From assembly GCF_047496725.1 (NCBI RefSeq), contig NC_132975.1, positions 12,221,501-12,285,500 of the forward strand: a stretch of 64,000 nucleotides of DNA, in the 5' to 3' direction. The translations under genes and the position numbers were made by a program. How positions within the stretch are numbered: position 1 is the stretch's first letter; each line of letters starts with the position of its first letter. This DNA is from Anoplolepis gracilipes (Eukaryota; Arthropoda; Insecta; Hymenoptera; Formicidae). The notes under the pieces were generated by a model that was given only the letters and a program-made list of their open reading frames with translations, was not told the origin of the DNA and did no database searches. Shown one piece after another: positions 1 to 12,909 of this stretch.

Positions 1-6
1 TGATAA
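1..6 (-). CDS. Edge of a second cuticle-protein coding exon (partial)
   Basis: Read on the minus strand, positions 8-7 are the AG of a splice acceptor and 6-1 begin an exon with TTA TCA (Leu-Ser). The surrounding sequence aligns with the acceptor of the complete cuticle gene at 3414-3412, whose exon starts TTG TTA. The intron upstream of both acceptors is also homologous for about 480 bp. I infer that a paralogous cuticle coding exon continues to the left of the window. Only six bases are visible, so the product is inferred from position, not seen. Confidence 0.4.
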
Positions 7-8
7 CT

Positions 9-495
9 AAAAATATAAAGTTAATATCTTTTTGCTTTTTGTCGTCGTATCTTTTCTATTAAAAGTAAGTATGTATCGTTTCAAATCTTGAAATTGTTAC
101 AGGCAGCATCAATTAATATATTACGTATCTGCCGTTTATTAATATTTGTCTTTGCCGTTTATTAATATTGTATCTACAGAATGGAATGGATTTTATTTGT
201 AAAAATACATTTTAGTATCAGAACAATGTAATCGATAATTTTTACACTGTTTATTTTGAAAGCGATGTAATCTCTCCTTGATAAAATTTATATATTTGGC
301 TTTATATTAACATCTAAAATATCGGAAAGCTTAGTCTGGATCTATTCGTAAAAACGTGAGTGATAGTTTGCATAATGGTGTGATTAATGGTTTTTCATAA
401 ATATCAAATTCATTAAATCATCTATTTTGGATGTAATAATTTCGTTGTTTCTATAATTCAATGAGATTCTTATAATACCAGGCCTTTTTATCACA
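9..495. repeat. Diverged duplicate of the cuticle-gene intron
   Basis: This stretch aligns with 3415-3890, an offset of about 3406 bp. Shared blocks include the tract around 24-40 against 3428-3445, the 'ataatttttac' block near 235 against 3650, and 'atcatctattttgga' near 417 against 3830. The two copies differ by many substitutions and small indels, so the duplication is not recent. Similarity fades near 495/3890. It is the intron side of a duplication that includes the second exon of the cuticle gene. Confidence 0.65.
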
Positions 496-539
496 GTAAA
501 TTTATATTAATTTGATAAAACGTATAAATATTATAATTT

Positions 540-655
540 AACTTGGAGCAAAAACGAGCAAATCTCTAAAGGACTTTTTGTCTTAGTTTTTCGGTCCCCT
601 ACACGCTCCCAAAGTTTTGCCATTTAAATTGGGGATACTCTGTATATACCGATTG
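540..655. mobile_element. Possible single end of a MITE-like element
   Basis: The sequence ends in 'ggggatactctgtatata'. Its reverse complement begins TATACAGAGTATCCCC, similar to the terminal repeat of the foldback element at 42744 (TATACAGAGTGTCC). No matching opposite end was found nearby, so it would be a solo end or remnant. Confidence 0.2.
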
Positions 656-1149
656 ATACATTTTATCGCGATTTTACAGATCATAAGTTCACATTAATTG
701 CATAAAAATTAGTTGTACACACATTATGCGCTTCAGATTATATATCATAAGACAAAAATGCATTATACCAATAATAAATTGTGTGTCAGTAGGTATTATA
801 ATTATGTCTAATTTTGACACATTATATTTACATTGTAAATTACAGAAATAGATAGATTTTAGTTTAAATAGGTTTTATTAAAATTGATCTTGTTAATATA
901 AGAATATGTAATAACTTTTTTGTACTTTTTAATAATATTTAAATCAAATTTACGATACATTTAATTTACAAAAGTTATATATATAATTCTTTTTTTCTGA
1001 CAATTACTTTGTGCGTTCTTAGCAGTAATAATAAGAAATACAGAAAGATTACCCGTAACACTGATGTGAATCAAGAAAAACTTGTAAGAATTCAATCTTT
1101 ACTACTTGCATGTTAGTACCATTACATTACGGCTAAGTAAGTTTTTTAC

Positions 1150-1675
1150 AATTATAATTACAACATACTGGCAGGAAAACGATCATCTCAATGTGGACCA
1201 GAAAGAGAAGATTCTGGAAAAGCGAGAAAAGTATAACAGAACTGGCAATAGAAATTCAGCTATAAGATTATTGCTTTCAGATTCTGCATTTATAAATCAG
1301 ATAGCTGTACCGTTACTAATTCCTGACCTCAATGACTTCAAGCAGTTCCAAAATCATCATCACAATGATACAAACACTGAGCAAAAGGACTAGAAGGCAT
1401 GAGATTAATTACATACAGCTACACTGATGCCAAGAGCAATGCTTGTAAGATCTCAAATGTGATTAGTGAAAACAAAGTCCAGCTGAAAAATACACATATC
1501 CACATCATCAATTAAAATAACATTTTAATATATCACTAAACATCCTGAAGAGAACAGAGAGCAATAGGAACATTGAACTGGAAATATAGGTGGAATCGGT
1601 GGTGGGCCCGTACAAGATGAGAAATTAAAAAAATTCGACACGCACTTGATTGTTATTGCATCGAGACATGGAGTA
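1150..1675 (+). other. Short degenerate coding-like stretch, unidentified
   Basis: This island has less AT bias than its surroundings. It carries an open stretch (about 1106-1393) rich in Glu, Lys and Asn, then a second short open stretch in another frame starting at 1398, and further on a Gly-rich stretch near 1587-1612. The frame changes and stops suggest a decayed coding insertion or pseudogene, but I cannot name a parent family. It could equally be chance open frame in noncoding DNA. Confidence 0.15.
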
Positions 1676-2894
1676 GGTACTCAATAATTAGCAATTTCAA
1701 AATTTAATTTATTTGTAAATATTTGAGTTGTTTTATGCTTAGATAAATGTTTATTTGTTATAGGACTTGGTATGTAAAAAGAAAAATCTCGATAGTATTA
1801 TATAAATATTATAAATATTGGTACCTATTAAAGGTAATGATAAACAATAGTATTTGTGATTTTTTAATTGTCACGTTGACGACTACTTACAACATTTTTA
1901 ACAGCAGTTAATAAAATGTTATGTCAAAGTGCGGTGCACTATGCGTAATTCTTTTATACGCAAACGTCTTTTTTGAGAACTATTATGAACTTCTATTATT
2001 TTATAAAAATATTGCAACACAATAGTATCTCCAATTAATTATTGAGTGAATGGTAACCATAACTAGCGTTTAAATGGCGAATAATAATTGTGCCTTTTGA
2101 TATTTGTACTTTCGAGTTTTATCGAAATAAGTTCTTGGTGTATAATTTCACAAATGAGACGCGATAATTTAATTTGTAAAAATACGTAACATCAATATTC
2201 AAGTAGATGAATGATTAAATATATAATTAAAAGAAAAATTTACATAATTAAATTACAATGCATGTATTAAAAAAGTTGTATAAATACGATACTTTCATTA
2301 CATTGAATATCGATATATTGTTAAAGATAGCATCGCATTTATATATTATAGTTATTGTTCAAATTTGTTTAAACTTGTTCTACAAAGATCTTTATTTATT
2401 AATTATAGTATAATTAATTATAAATAAATTAAATTATCGCCGTTCCATCTGTGAAATCATGCTTTAAAAAATGTATAGAAAAAATAAAACGTATTTATGA
2501 ATCAAATAATTTCAGCGTATACTTACGTTTACGCTATTTCTTGCATATGCATTCGAATGTCATATAATCGATTATTCATCTGAGTTTAAAAATTACAATA
2601 AAAGGGACAACAAAATAGACAAAGATGTTATACTCGGCTAACATAAAAAAAACTGTTTTTTTTTCTTTTTATATTTTAAAATATTTTACTATTTGCATTT
2701 AATTGTGAGATTATGTGGAAACGATTCAAAGTATAATAGATGAAAGTAAAAGGACAATGTCCTTATTTGACTTTATATCTAATTGTAAGAAAAATCTTAC
2801 ATATATTTTATTATAGAAAGCAACAATTCTTCAGTCAAAATTCATCCAGATCATTGAAACAGTAGTTCTAGGAGAATTTATATAAAAATACAAG

Positions 2895-2900
2895 TTTATT
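2895..2900 (-). terminator. Polyadenylation signal of the cuticle gene
   Basis: AATAAA on the minus strand, 66 bp past the cuticle protein stop codon, a normal spacing for a short insect 3' UTR. Confidence 0.5.
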
Positions 2901-2965
2901 ATATGTCACATTATACGATGCGGTAAATGTAGGATGTTGTAGGATCTTAATTCGAGGGTGCACAT

Positions 2966-5900
2966 TTAGTTTCGTTTATTCGAAAAGAATCTTTGCGAAC
3001 GATTGTCACGAGGCACAGCATTCTGCGTTGGATTATCCTTCTCGATCGGTTCCGGAGTGCTGGGTTGTTTAGCGATCCAGTCCAGGGCACGTTGAATTTC
3101 CGGTGGAATGGGAGGCGGGGTAGGAAGATGGGAACCGGCGACCTGGGTGCCAAACTCATCGGCGGTCCAACTTATGGAGATAGGAGTTCCGTCCGGTGCA
3201 TTGTACTGAACGGAGCCTTGGATGAGCTGCGATTCGTCTTCGGTGCCGGCGTACTTGCGACTGCCAGTCTCTTGTTGAACGATTCCGCCCGCTGTTTCGT
3301 AAGAGAAGGAATAGTGCCCGCGGGAATCGCCGAGATCGCGCGAGTAACTCACAATCCTCTCTGGCTCTGGAGAGAATTGACCGTGGACCAATCCAAACAA
3401 GGCTATTAACAACTGAAAATGTGCAAGTTAATATCTTTTTTCCTTTCGTCGTCATATCTGGCTTTTCTGTTAAAAAAAAAAAATATATCTTATTACAAAT
3501 CTTGTAAAATTGTTACATGCAGCATCATTTTAGATATTATGTATCTGTCGTTTATTAAAATTTATGTCTAAAGCTTAGACTTGCAGGGATTTCATAAGAA
3601 GAGATTTTATTTGTGAAAATGCGTTTAAATGTCACAATAATTTGATTGATAATTTTTACGTTTAGTTTAAAGTCGATGTAAATCTTTCTATGGTAGAAAT
3701 TTTATACTTGTGTTTTATATTGAAATCTAAAATATCTCAAAACGTCGTGCTTGATTTATTCGCGAGAACATGCGCCATAGTTTGCATAATGATGATTAAT
3801 AATTCATCATAAATATCGAGTTAATTACATCATCTATTTTGGATATAACGTCGTTTCTGGAATTTAATGGGACAGCGATGACACCGGGCGTCCTTCTTGC
3901 GACGAACTCTCGCTTATCGAGTAATAAATACATTGACTTCGCACAGCAAGCGTTTACGATCACATTAAATTTGCTTTCATATATTTTACAGGCGTAAAGG
4001 CGTATTAAAAATACTAAAAATATGGCTCGTATTATCACACGCAAATATTTTAATGGACAGACTTGACACGTGGTAGTCAAGATAATATCCAGACAGAAGC
4101 AACAACAACAAATTGGGATAGTCTAATTGTAAGTGTTTACATCTCGGAGAGGATGTTTAATAACTTCGACGCGTGAGATACCAAAGTGTGGAGAACTGTC
4201 TATACGTATACACTGTATGCTTTGTAATTCTCTTTATGTCCGTCCCATAAAGAGACGCCGGAGATACCTTTCCCCGTGAAAGGTCAGCGCAAGATGAATG
4301 TGTTGGTAGATCACGGTATGTTCACTGCGATCGGTAAGAGGAACAAGAGGGCATCGCACGTTAATGGCACCGTATTACGTTACAATCGCTTCGAACGTGA
4401 CTTTTTCCCATGGTTTCCAATTAGCATCCAAGACCGATTCGTTTAGTGCCGGTTTAACAGGTGCGCTTGTCACCGTTCATCGTGCAACACCGGAGCAATC
4501 ATATTCGTCGACGTAAATAAATTATTCTCTATTGATGAAAGAGAAAAATGAATTTTATAAAAAACGTCGACATATTAACGTAACTTTGTAATTTAAAAAG
4601 TAACATTTGAAAAATAGATTAAAATAATTTCACACTTTAGTCTTTTGTGGAAAGTTAAAGTATCGTACTGTTTCTTTTTTCGAAACCTATATTACTTTAA
4701 AAACTTTTAACGTCTAAATTTCTCTTAATTCATATTTTACAATATTATACCCTTTGACAATCTCTTGCGATTTTCATCCGCTGCTGTAAAATATATTCTC
4801 CACGATAATATAATATCATTGAACAATAATAATATTGTTGTTAAATATCAAGCAGATGTTTTGATCGGTCAGTTTATATTTTCTATGCGAGAAAGTAGAC
4901 GCTGGGAAAAAATATACGTATGTAAATTTATGATTTAAAGCTTGTTCGCTATAGTGAATGTTGGCTATCCTTTTGCAACGCGACAATGTTGCCGTTATGT
5001 GAGCTTTACAATTTAATGAAGTTATGCAATTTAATAGATTATGTAATGTTATAATGGTCGTTTTGTGCCGCGTAACTTTCATGCGATGACGAATTGCTCC
5101 ACCATACATGTAACGTTAAATCATGCATGATCGTTTATTAATATGTACACGTGACCAATTTCAATTTCGCGATTTTGAGAAATCAATAATCGGATTTGCG
5201 TTTATTGTTATGGAAATTAAATGTATGGAGTATGACTAATGTGGAGATATATGTGGAAATTGAATACGTTCTATTTTTAAGAAGAGTTATCGCAAGGAAA
5301 AATTTATAACCGAGTTTTATTGACATTTTTATCAGGATGATTTATTATAATTGCGTAACCGTAGTAAAATAAAAAATAGATGGCATTAATAAATAATTTT
5401 AAATAATAAAACTTATATTGAAAAAAGAGAGAGAGAAAGAAAAGGAGAGAAGAGAGAGATTAACGATGTCAATTTAAAATGCACATATTAATGAACATGG
5501 TGAAAGCGTGAATTAATTTATTTTATTTATATTGAAAAAATTAAATCTTAATACTTAATTTTTATCTTAATAAAAAAATAAAGAAAATATAGATACATAT
5601 ATATATTTTATCTGTAATTTATGTGTATTATCCTTTGTTCTAGATACATGAAACTCGTAAAGTTACAAGAGTACGGTAGCACATCATACTTTATCTGCGT
5701 TACGCGTAAAAGCTTCTTCTACAAAAGCAGTCTCCCTCGTAAAATTACAACTCTTTATACATACAACTGTTTATACATATATACTATATGAAAGCTATCT
5801 TTATAAGTATTTAACAAAAATATATTGTTTTAGATTTTTTTCTATATAAAGCATATACTTTTTTTTTAATAGTCAAGATCACGAGAATAGGAAACATAAA

Positions 5901-6067
5901 ACAGTTTTAATTATTATAATTTTACGTTCAACATTTGAATTACTCATACGTATATGACTACAAACTGTGATTTGTACAACTGGCAGAGTGAGATTTTTTG
6001 CGATCATATTCAGATCATGATATAAAAAAGAAATATTATTGCTTCTTCGATTTTTTTTACATTTTTA

Positions 6068-6128
<61 letters not shown>

Positions 6129-6284
6129 TATTATTTATTTAGCATATTGCACTTAATTAATCGAACAGACTTTATTACGGCTCCATGATTCAGAGAGATG
6201 AACTAATATGCAATAAATTTTACTATTAGCTCGTGTAAGATCTGAGAAAAATTTGAAAAGAAGCAAACTTACCAGGGTACGCAT
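2966..6284 (-). CDS. RR-1 cuticular protein (chitin-binding type 4)
   Basis: A secreted structural protein of the cuticle that should bind chitin through a Rebers-Riddiford domain. Coding exons: 6284-6273 (ATG plus three codons, ending at a GTAAGT donor) and 3412-2966, giving 152 residues. The tiny first exon supplies Met-Arg-Thr-Leu, and the second continues a hydrophobic signal peptide cleaved near residue 15 (VHG|Q). The short first exon with the intron inside the signal peptide is the classic layout of insect cuticle genes. The RR-1 domain spans roughly residues 38-101 with YSFSYET, GSVQYNAPDG and TADEFGTQ, followed by HLPTPPPIP and an IQRALDWI helix typical of the family. Oddity: the usual ADENGFQP core reads ADEFGTQV, so one conserved aromatic is lost or displaced. 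The tail from residue 120 is polar and basic. The intron (3413-6272) has a homologue at the left edge of the window. Confidence 0.9.
6068..6124. repeat. (CT)n(TA)n compound microsatellite
   Basis: About ten CT units run directly into about eighteen TA units. Confidence 0.9.
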
Positions 6285-6292
6285 GTCGCCGG

Positions 6293-6320
6293 TTGAATGA
6301 TGGATTCGCGCGTTTTATAA
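6293..6320 (-). promoter_or_regulatory. TATA-box core promoter of the cuticle gene
   Basis: TATAAAA on the minus strand (6319-6313) lies about 30 bp upstream of the start codon at 6284. A TCATTC initiator-like sequence at 6300-6295 sits between them. Cuticle genes commonly have TATA promoters and very short leaders. A second TATAAAG lies further upstream (about 6543-6537, minus strand) and could mark an alternative start. Confidence 0.45.
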
Positions 6321-6479
6321 TATGATTACGATGCACGTGCTCGAGAAAGCAAAGCGTCTCGAGTCGAGCAAAATGTGACAGGCGATTTTTAAATGAAATA
6401 AATAATGCTGACAAAAATGTAGCTGAGCAAAACAAACGCGATGGACAGCGTCACATGTAAAGCGTTTCTCGCCTCTCTC

Positions 6480-7000
6480 GATGATCGCCGGCGTGGAGTT
6501 CGCTAGCAACTCTTGGATCGTTGGGGGCAGAGCCGACCTTTATACCGGCGGAGTCCACGAAGCGGAGGCGCCGGTCTTTACATAACCCGGGAAAGTTTTA
6601 TTTCGGCGTGGCCGCAGCGCTGCCCCTGAGAGCTCTCCTGAGAATCGGGAGCACGTCGCCCAAGTGTCACCCCCGCTCGAACTGTCACCGCGACACGTGG
6701 TCTTCTCCATCTGCGTTCTCCAGCTGCCTTCGAGGGGACCACCCGCATCTGTGGCGCGCACCGCATACATATGTATGTACACACATTCGCGTTGCACCGA
6801 GATTTTCCTTCTTTGAATCGAACGAGACAGCGATGTTGGCCGTGCGGCTTGTAGTTTTCGCGCTTACGTAAGGAGACGACATGAGGCAAACGACGGTTGC
6901 CTTGCGCAACCTGCGAAGGCTCTCGGAGATATGGCGACTTCTCTTTTTCGATCGCCGCAGCTGGCTACGAGCGATTCTGAGATCATTCGGATCTCCGCGG
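6480..7000. other. GC-rich, CpG-rich island upstream of the cuticle gene
   Basis: Base composition rises sharply against the AT-rich flanks and CpG is frequent. Overlapping open frames exist on both strands, as expected from GC-rich DNA with few stops, and none resembles a protein family. It is probably regulatory or promoter sequence for the cuticle gene. Confidence 0.3.
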
Positions 7001-7281
7001 ATGCGTCGATGAAGAGAAAAAGATGACTGATTGTATTTTCGAGGAAACGATCTGGTCTCTTGATGTATATGCATATGAGAGACTTTTTTTCTTACGCAAT
7101 GTTTCTACATTTAATCAGAAATTGAAATCAATATGGTAGGAGTCGAGATTTAATAATGTAAAGACATATATAAATGTAATATCTCCGACTGACAAGCGCA
7201 CCCTGACAGTTGAAAGGTGATGATGACTTGTGCACATTTGATCATTAATGTCTTAGCACATAAATTTATGTGCATATCAAA

Positions 7282-7328
<47 letters not shown>
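7282..7328. repeat. (CA)n(TA)n compound microsatellite
   Basis: A short CA run continues into a TA run. The minus-strand open frame across it is an artefact of the repeat. No gene was seen between 7080 and 9040. Confidence 0.9.
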
Positions 7329-7330
<2 letters not shown>

Positions 7331-9040
7331 TACATCGTATATATTCCGTGTAATGTGCGAGAATTTGTGTGTTAACACATAAATAATCCTGTACAAATTA
7401 GAATAATTTAGCAAACAGTGATTTCATTAATGTTTTATGATCTTGCTGGATTCGAGATAGTTAGTTGCAGCGTTGTAATCGTGGTCGAGGTATTTACGAA
7501 ATACAAATTGCACAGTTTTTATCACATATTCTAAACTTGTATGAAGAAATTTCTACGAAGAGACTAGAGAAATCTCGCGATGTTTTTGCGCGATATAAAG
7601 TTCCAGAAAAATCTGAAATTCAGAGAAAATAGAGTTATGTTCATATTAAATGACGTAAGAAATGTCGAGGTGGTCTTTATTATTATATAAATTTTTAAAT
7701 GAATAATCATAGATTTTAAAATAGAATTTTTATTCTATTTATTATTCGATTATTCGAACGTCAGACGCGCGGACGCGTTAATGTGAAGAAGATAACGATT
7801 GGAATTATTCAACGAGAAACTATAGAAATGTCTCCGTGGGTTTTAATGTCAAATGCAAACGAATGCATACAATGCTCCATCGTGAAAGGATATCTCACGT
7901 TCTGCGATCCTAAAATCTGGAATATCTCCATCGAGATCAGAATGGCGTAGAAATTGAACAACGGTCTAATACAATTCTGACCATCACGAGACATCTTCGT
8001 GTCGTTGTTTACGTCACCAGTTATAATTTCTAACACGTGTAATATTGCGATGGCAAAAATTCCGTTATCTAAATCTAATACAAATTGTTCAAATTCTAAT
8101 CACGCAGGTGGTAATTGTGCGGATATTTTTCTCTACGCAATAAGGAGAGAAAGATTACGTTCAATTGTACCTGTTACTTATCGGAGGATAATGACTCTAG
8201 CATCTTGAACACCAGTTACTCAGTCTTCCGTGGGAATTGAGCATGACCGCCGCCAGGCTGGTCCTTGGCCCAGTGATCTTACCGCTGTATTACGTGCGCA
8301 TTCGTACAAATGTACGCGCGTAGATGAGAGAGTATTACAAGATAATCAATATTTATCACGAAAGAGAGGACTCGAACAGTGAAAGAAAACTTCCCTATCA
8401 TTTTAAACGGGGCGTGAACCTTCCGAATAGTATAGCCTTAGGAATACAGTTGAGTCATCAGACATAATGAAAATAATACCCCATGATTTTCCGTTTTTAC
8501 ACATATTCCTGTAACTAATGTAGCTTGTAAGTTTTCGGAAAGTTTGGATTTAAAAAGATTATTATATGAATATAATAATGAAGATTGTACACAATTTTAT
8601 TTATTTTTTTTAACATTGCTGTAATATATTGTCATTATAAATAAATTGTAATTTTTATTTTACAAAATTATTGTATAGAAAAATGTGTGATAATTAGAAA
8701 TCAAACATAAGTTTTCATTTAGGCTAAAATTGAAAATTTCATATTTTTACTTTTTGTCGATAGAAACTTTCTTTTCTTTATTCTAATATATTTTACATCT
8801 TTTTCGAATATTCTGATATATTTTATATCTTTTTTTATACTTTCGTGTATTAAAAAATATTTTAATTAAAAAAATTTATTGGAGATTATTTGTTTTAATG
8901 TAATAATTTTTACAACTTTGTAGATGTGTTTAAAAATGTTTTTCTTTTTTGTTATAGCACTTTTTAGTTATAAAACCTATAAAAAATTCGAATAAAATAA
9001 AAAAATAGAAAATAAAATAAAGATTAGGATAAAGCAATTT

Positions 9041-9077
9041 CTTTCTCTCTCTTTCTCTCTCTTTCTCTCTCTTTCTT
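9041..9077. repeat. Decamer tandem repeat (CTTTCTCTCT)n
   Basis: Three full copies plus a partial copy of a ten-base pyrimidine unit. Confidence 0.85.
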
Positions 9078-9960
9078 CATGCGGAAATAAAAACGCGATT
9101 AGATAAATGAGAGAAATGGATTTTTATATTAAAATAAACGATAGACATGGATCTCTGTGTTTGCTTTCTGCAGAAACTTAAAGCACTGCAGTAGATACTG
9201 TTGCCATTTGACAGGCGAACGGCAGCGTTTCACTTGTTGCCTATATTCAAGAAAAGACTAGTTTACAATCACTATTCAGTAGTGGTTTCAAGGTTGTGAG
9301 GTAAATATCTTGGGAGAAGAAAGTTCTACCCATTATAATTAAATTGTTACGTCATTTGATTATATTGCTTAATCGGCATTTATTAGAAAACTTTAGATAA
9401 AAACCATTGCCTTTCTATTCTATACTCTTTCTATAAAATCTATAAATCTTTTTTACTATATATTTTCTATGAGATTTAAAAAGATAAACAAAGTGCGATA
9501 ACGTTTAACTATGGATAGACAATTGTTTTAGAACGGGTTTAAAAGCGACCTTCTACTGAGAGAGAAAAATGCGAGGGACTATCAATCATTTACATTAAAA
9601 ATTGGTCGGTCATGTTGGTATAGTGATATGATATCATTCTCAAGAGCAGAACCTCATATATCGCGAGTTTGCACAATCTCAATTGTAACGTGGAATTAAG
9701 TGCAATCTCTTGAAATATTAATTGTTATTAATTTATGTAAAAAAGATAAACGAGATAACTTTACATATTTAAATTCGATTTAGGTCAAATTCCGATTAAA
9801 CAAATATCAATTAATGAGCGCAAACAACTAAATTATTAATTTAAAAAATTTTTTTAGAAAATTTTTGTAACATTTTTAACAAAATTATTAATTGTCAGTA
9901 ACGATTCATTAATGATATTTATTCACTTGGTTTAAATTCCGCTTTTTATCAATAGCTAAC

Positions 9961-10070
9961 TCCTAACAGCACACATGTCAAATGATGTTTATAAAAGATC
10001 CATAGGATATTAAAACATGTTTTAACATTCTCTCTTGTAAACATCTTTTGAACATGTGTGCTGTTAGGGA
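9961..10070. mobile_element. Hairpin MITE, about 110 bp
   Basis: The left end TCCTAACAGCACACATG and the reverse complement of the right end TCCCTAACAGCACACATG match almost base for base. The match continues inward through GATGTTTA and a TTAAAACATG block to a centre near 10016, so nearly the whole element is one inverted repeat. It has no coding capacity. This is a non-autonomous foldback element; its family is not identified. Confidence 0.7.
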
Positions 10071-10329
10071 TATTCGCACATTGCACGGTTAATTAATCTG
10101 AAATCTCTCTATTTATTTTTTTCTTAATCGATCGATGAGATCATTAATACATATTATCATTTACTATTATGTTATATGACTTTTGTACATTTTGTTTCAT
10201 CGATATATATCCAAAATTTCTTATTATTCCTTCACAAAAATCTCACAATCTGAATAAATTTCTAATCTATCTATCATTTTTGGTCTACACATTTATCTTT
10301 CTCTATAATCATATGATTGAGCGTACATT

Positions 10330-10937
10330 GATATCTTCTCCTACTCGACTCGCTAAATACTCATCGATGCGCTGGCCACACAAGAGAAGTGGACATGCAT
10401 CCAGAAGAGGTTATTACTGGTCCCCGCCAGAACCGATCGAGTTGTACGAGTCGTACATTTCAAGCTTAGAGTCTCTCTCTTTTTCTCTCAACACTATACA
10501 CGCGTCACGAATACCACAAGTGTGACGGCGCTGACATCGCAGTGTGCGATATCATAAGTGTATGTGTGCTCGTGCGTGTGCGTTACGATTTGCGGGTGAT
10601 CACGGCGCACGCACAAATCTGGATCGTCGTGAAACGTGGGCTCACGACGGTTGTCGTCGATGTTTCACAGTCCGAAGATGATCTCGCGCTCGCTCGGAGA
10701 AAGAAAGAGAGAGAAGAAGGAAGAGAAGAAGAGAGAAAAGAGTGAAAGTGCATAAATAACAATACGCGAACTATTTACTATTACGTACTGTAGACGATAA
10801 AGTACACGTGTACATATATGTATATGTGTATTTTTATATGTGTATCAGTGTTGTTATCACTCGAATGATACAGATGAGTTTTTGCTCGGTTCGTTGGGAC
10901 GCGCCCGATCTACTCAAGGCATACTGCAATCTGACAG
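10330..10937 (+). promoter_or_regulatory. Candidate 5' noncoding exon / promoter region of ine
   Basis: A locally GC- and CpG-richer block ends at a good donor, CTGACAG|GTAATG (exon end 10937). The first ine coding exon is preceded by its own splice acceptor (CTACAG at 12901), so at least one noncoding exon must lie upstream and this block is the best candidate. The link is inference. 11100-12900 shows no gene. Confidence 0.3.
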
Positions 10938-12909
10938 GTAATGCATGACACGTGACGCGCATGGAAGTGTCACTCAATGTGACGTTTACCCGCGACGACG
11001 TACTCCGAAAAGCGCGCGCATTCTGATCGATCAATCGAGCAGTCCTGATTTTCCTCGTTAATCGAAAGAACAAATGCTTTCTGTAATGCTTGCGCAATAA
11101 TGCTGAGTCTTTGAAAATGTTTCATACACAGAACGAATTGATATTCGCTTGACCTCTTAGATACCCCGGTGCAGTCATGACTTGTGCGTAAAAGTTAACG
11201 TTCGATGTATGTGTATCTATCAAAAGTTATTGATTGTTATGACTATTGTAAGTATTTTTCTAGTAGCGTTGTCAAGACATCATTTGTTGATGCTCTGTAA
11301 GAAAAACTTTGAAAATTAAAGCTTAAAATTAAATATTAATTTAAAAAATATATGTGCAATATATTTCACATAGCGATTAGTCGAAATAACAAATTGTATG
11401 GAAATTGTTTGAACATTGTAAAACGTGTGCAAACACTGTTAAGCGTAGGAATTTTGTAACAAATATTGGATTGATAGTCGTACATATCTGCGATGACGTG
11501 ATCTCTAACTATCAGAAAAGCTGTAAAGAATCGCGCAACGCGATAGACCTATTTGTACATTAACTATTTGTATAGTTGAGTCAGGTAATCTTTTTTTACT
11601 TTAAGAAAGTTATCTTAGCAAAGTTGAGCTATTTGAGCTAATAAAAAAAGAAAATATAAAATTAATTTTATTTTGTCAAATAGAGGGAATTAGATAATAA
11701 AAAAGGTAAAAAAAAAACTTTAAACTTGAAATTTAAATAAGCCAAAAGACAAAAGCTCTTTTCAAAGTTTAAAAATCTTAATACGTTCTCTGATTTTAAA
11801 TCTTGCGATATCTTTAAAAAAATCAATTTTTGAATGACAATGTATAAACGTTTCACTTCTTTCACATTTAATGTGTGTATGTGAGAGAGAGAGAGAGAGA
11901 TGAAATAAAAAATATTTGCATGTAAATATTTTATGTTTCACAGGCGATTTGAGTTTTACAAGCGGCAGTGAATCATTTCTCGGGTAATAATTTAAATTAT
12001 TAATTCGTACGATTTTCAAATTGAAATTTATCGCAGGATGCTGCCTAATATATCTGACAATTTATGTTAATCAAATGGATACTATATCGCAGAGATATAG
12101 TATCTCTTTGCTATTCAAAGTTGCTTCTATCGGTAAACGGATTGCGAACAATAGCAGGTATGTATGTGTTCTCGCGCGATTTAAATTTAATATCTCATCT
12201 CGAAAATGTTGAAATAACATTCGCGGAATATTTAATCGACGTTTCGCGGGAATCATTAATTGCAAACTCTGAAACGAAATGTGATGCTTTGATAGGTCTA
12301 TTTAATACCTAACAGTGCGCGCATTCTTTTCGTTTAAATCCCACAAGTATTCTATCGCGCCTCGCCGCCCACTATCACCTTCTCGATAAAATCGACGGAA
12401 ACCCGCTCGAACACCGACATTTCTCTCTGTGGTCCATTTATATAAAGTTTCTGGTGTCCTAGATTCACATTGAGCGTTTTTTCGGCTGCAAACTCTGTGA
12501 TAACTCTGAAGTTAATTTTTCCTTTGAAAAAACTTGATAAATGATAAATTAATCGGTTCCGGATTTTTCTCTTTTATATCTGCATCTTTGAAAGAACAGA
12601 ATGTAATTATGCACTGGACAAATCAACGACTTTGAGATCTATATTTTTGCGTTGCCTGAGCATTTCTATACAAGAGATTTGAATTAATATTTATCCAATA
12701 TTTTGATAAAGTCTAGCAATGAATTTTTAATATAAAGTATTAAAGTAGAATATGTGTGCAAGCATACAGTTTAAACAAAAAAGTAAAGAGATTCTATATT
12801 ATCTATAATTACGCTCTCTCTCCCTCTCCCTCTATTAGTCTAAGATACTAATAAAGTATTCTTTCCCCCTCCATCCAATATTTCTCTTTCTCTGTCTACA
12901 GAGGTCGTC

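Noticed and set aside
2501..2560. Candidate first exon for the left-hand cuticle copy (donor ACGTAAGT)
   Set aside because: The ATGs upstream of that donor run into in-frame stops before it and do not give the phase 0 needed at position 6.
3796..4080. 94-codon minus-strand ORF in the cuticle intron
   Set aside because: It overlaps intron sequence that is duplicated at the left edge, and the frame is not shared with that copy.
6521..7074. Several overlapping ORFs on both strands
   Set aside because: They compete in all frames over a CpG-rich island upstream of the cuticle gene; none resembles a known domain.
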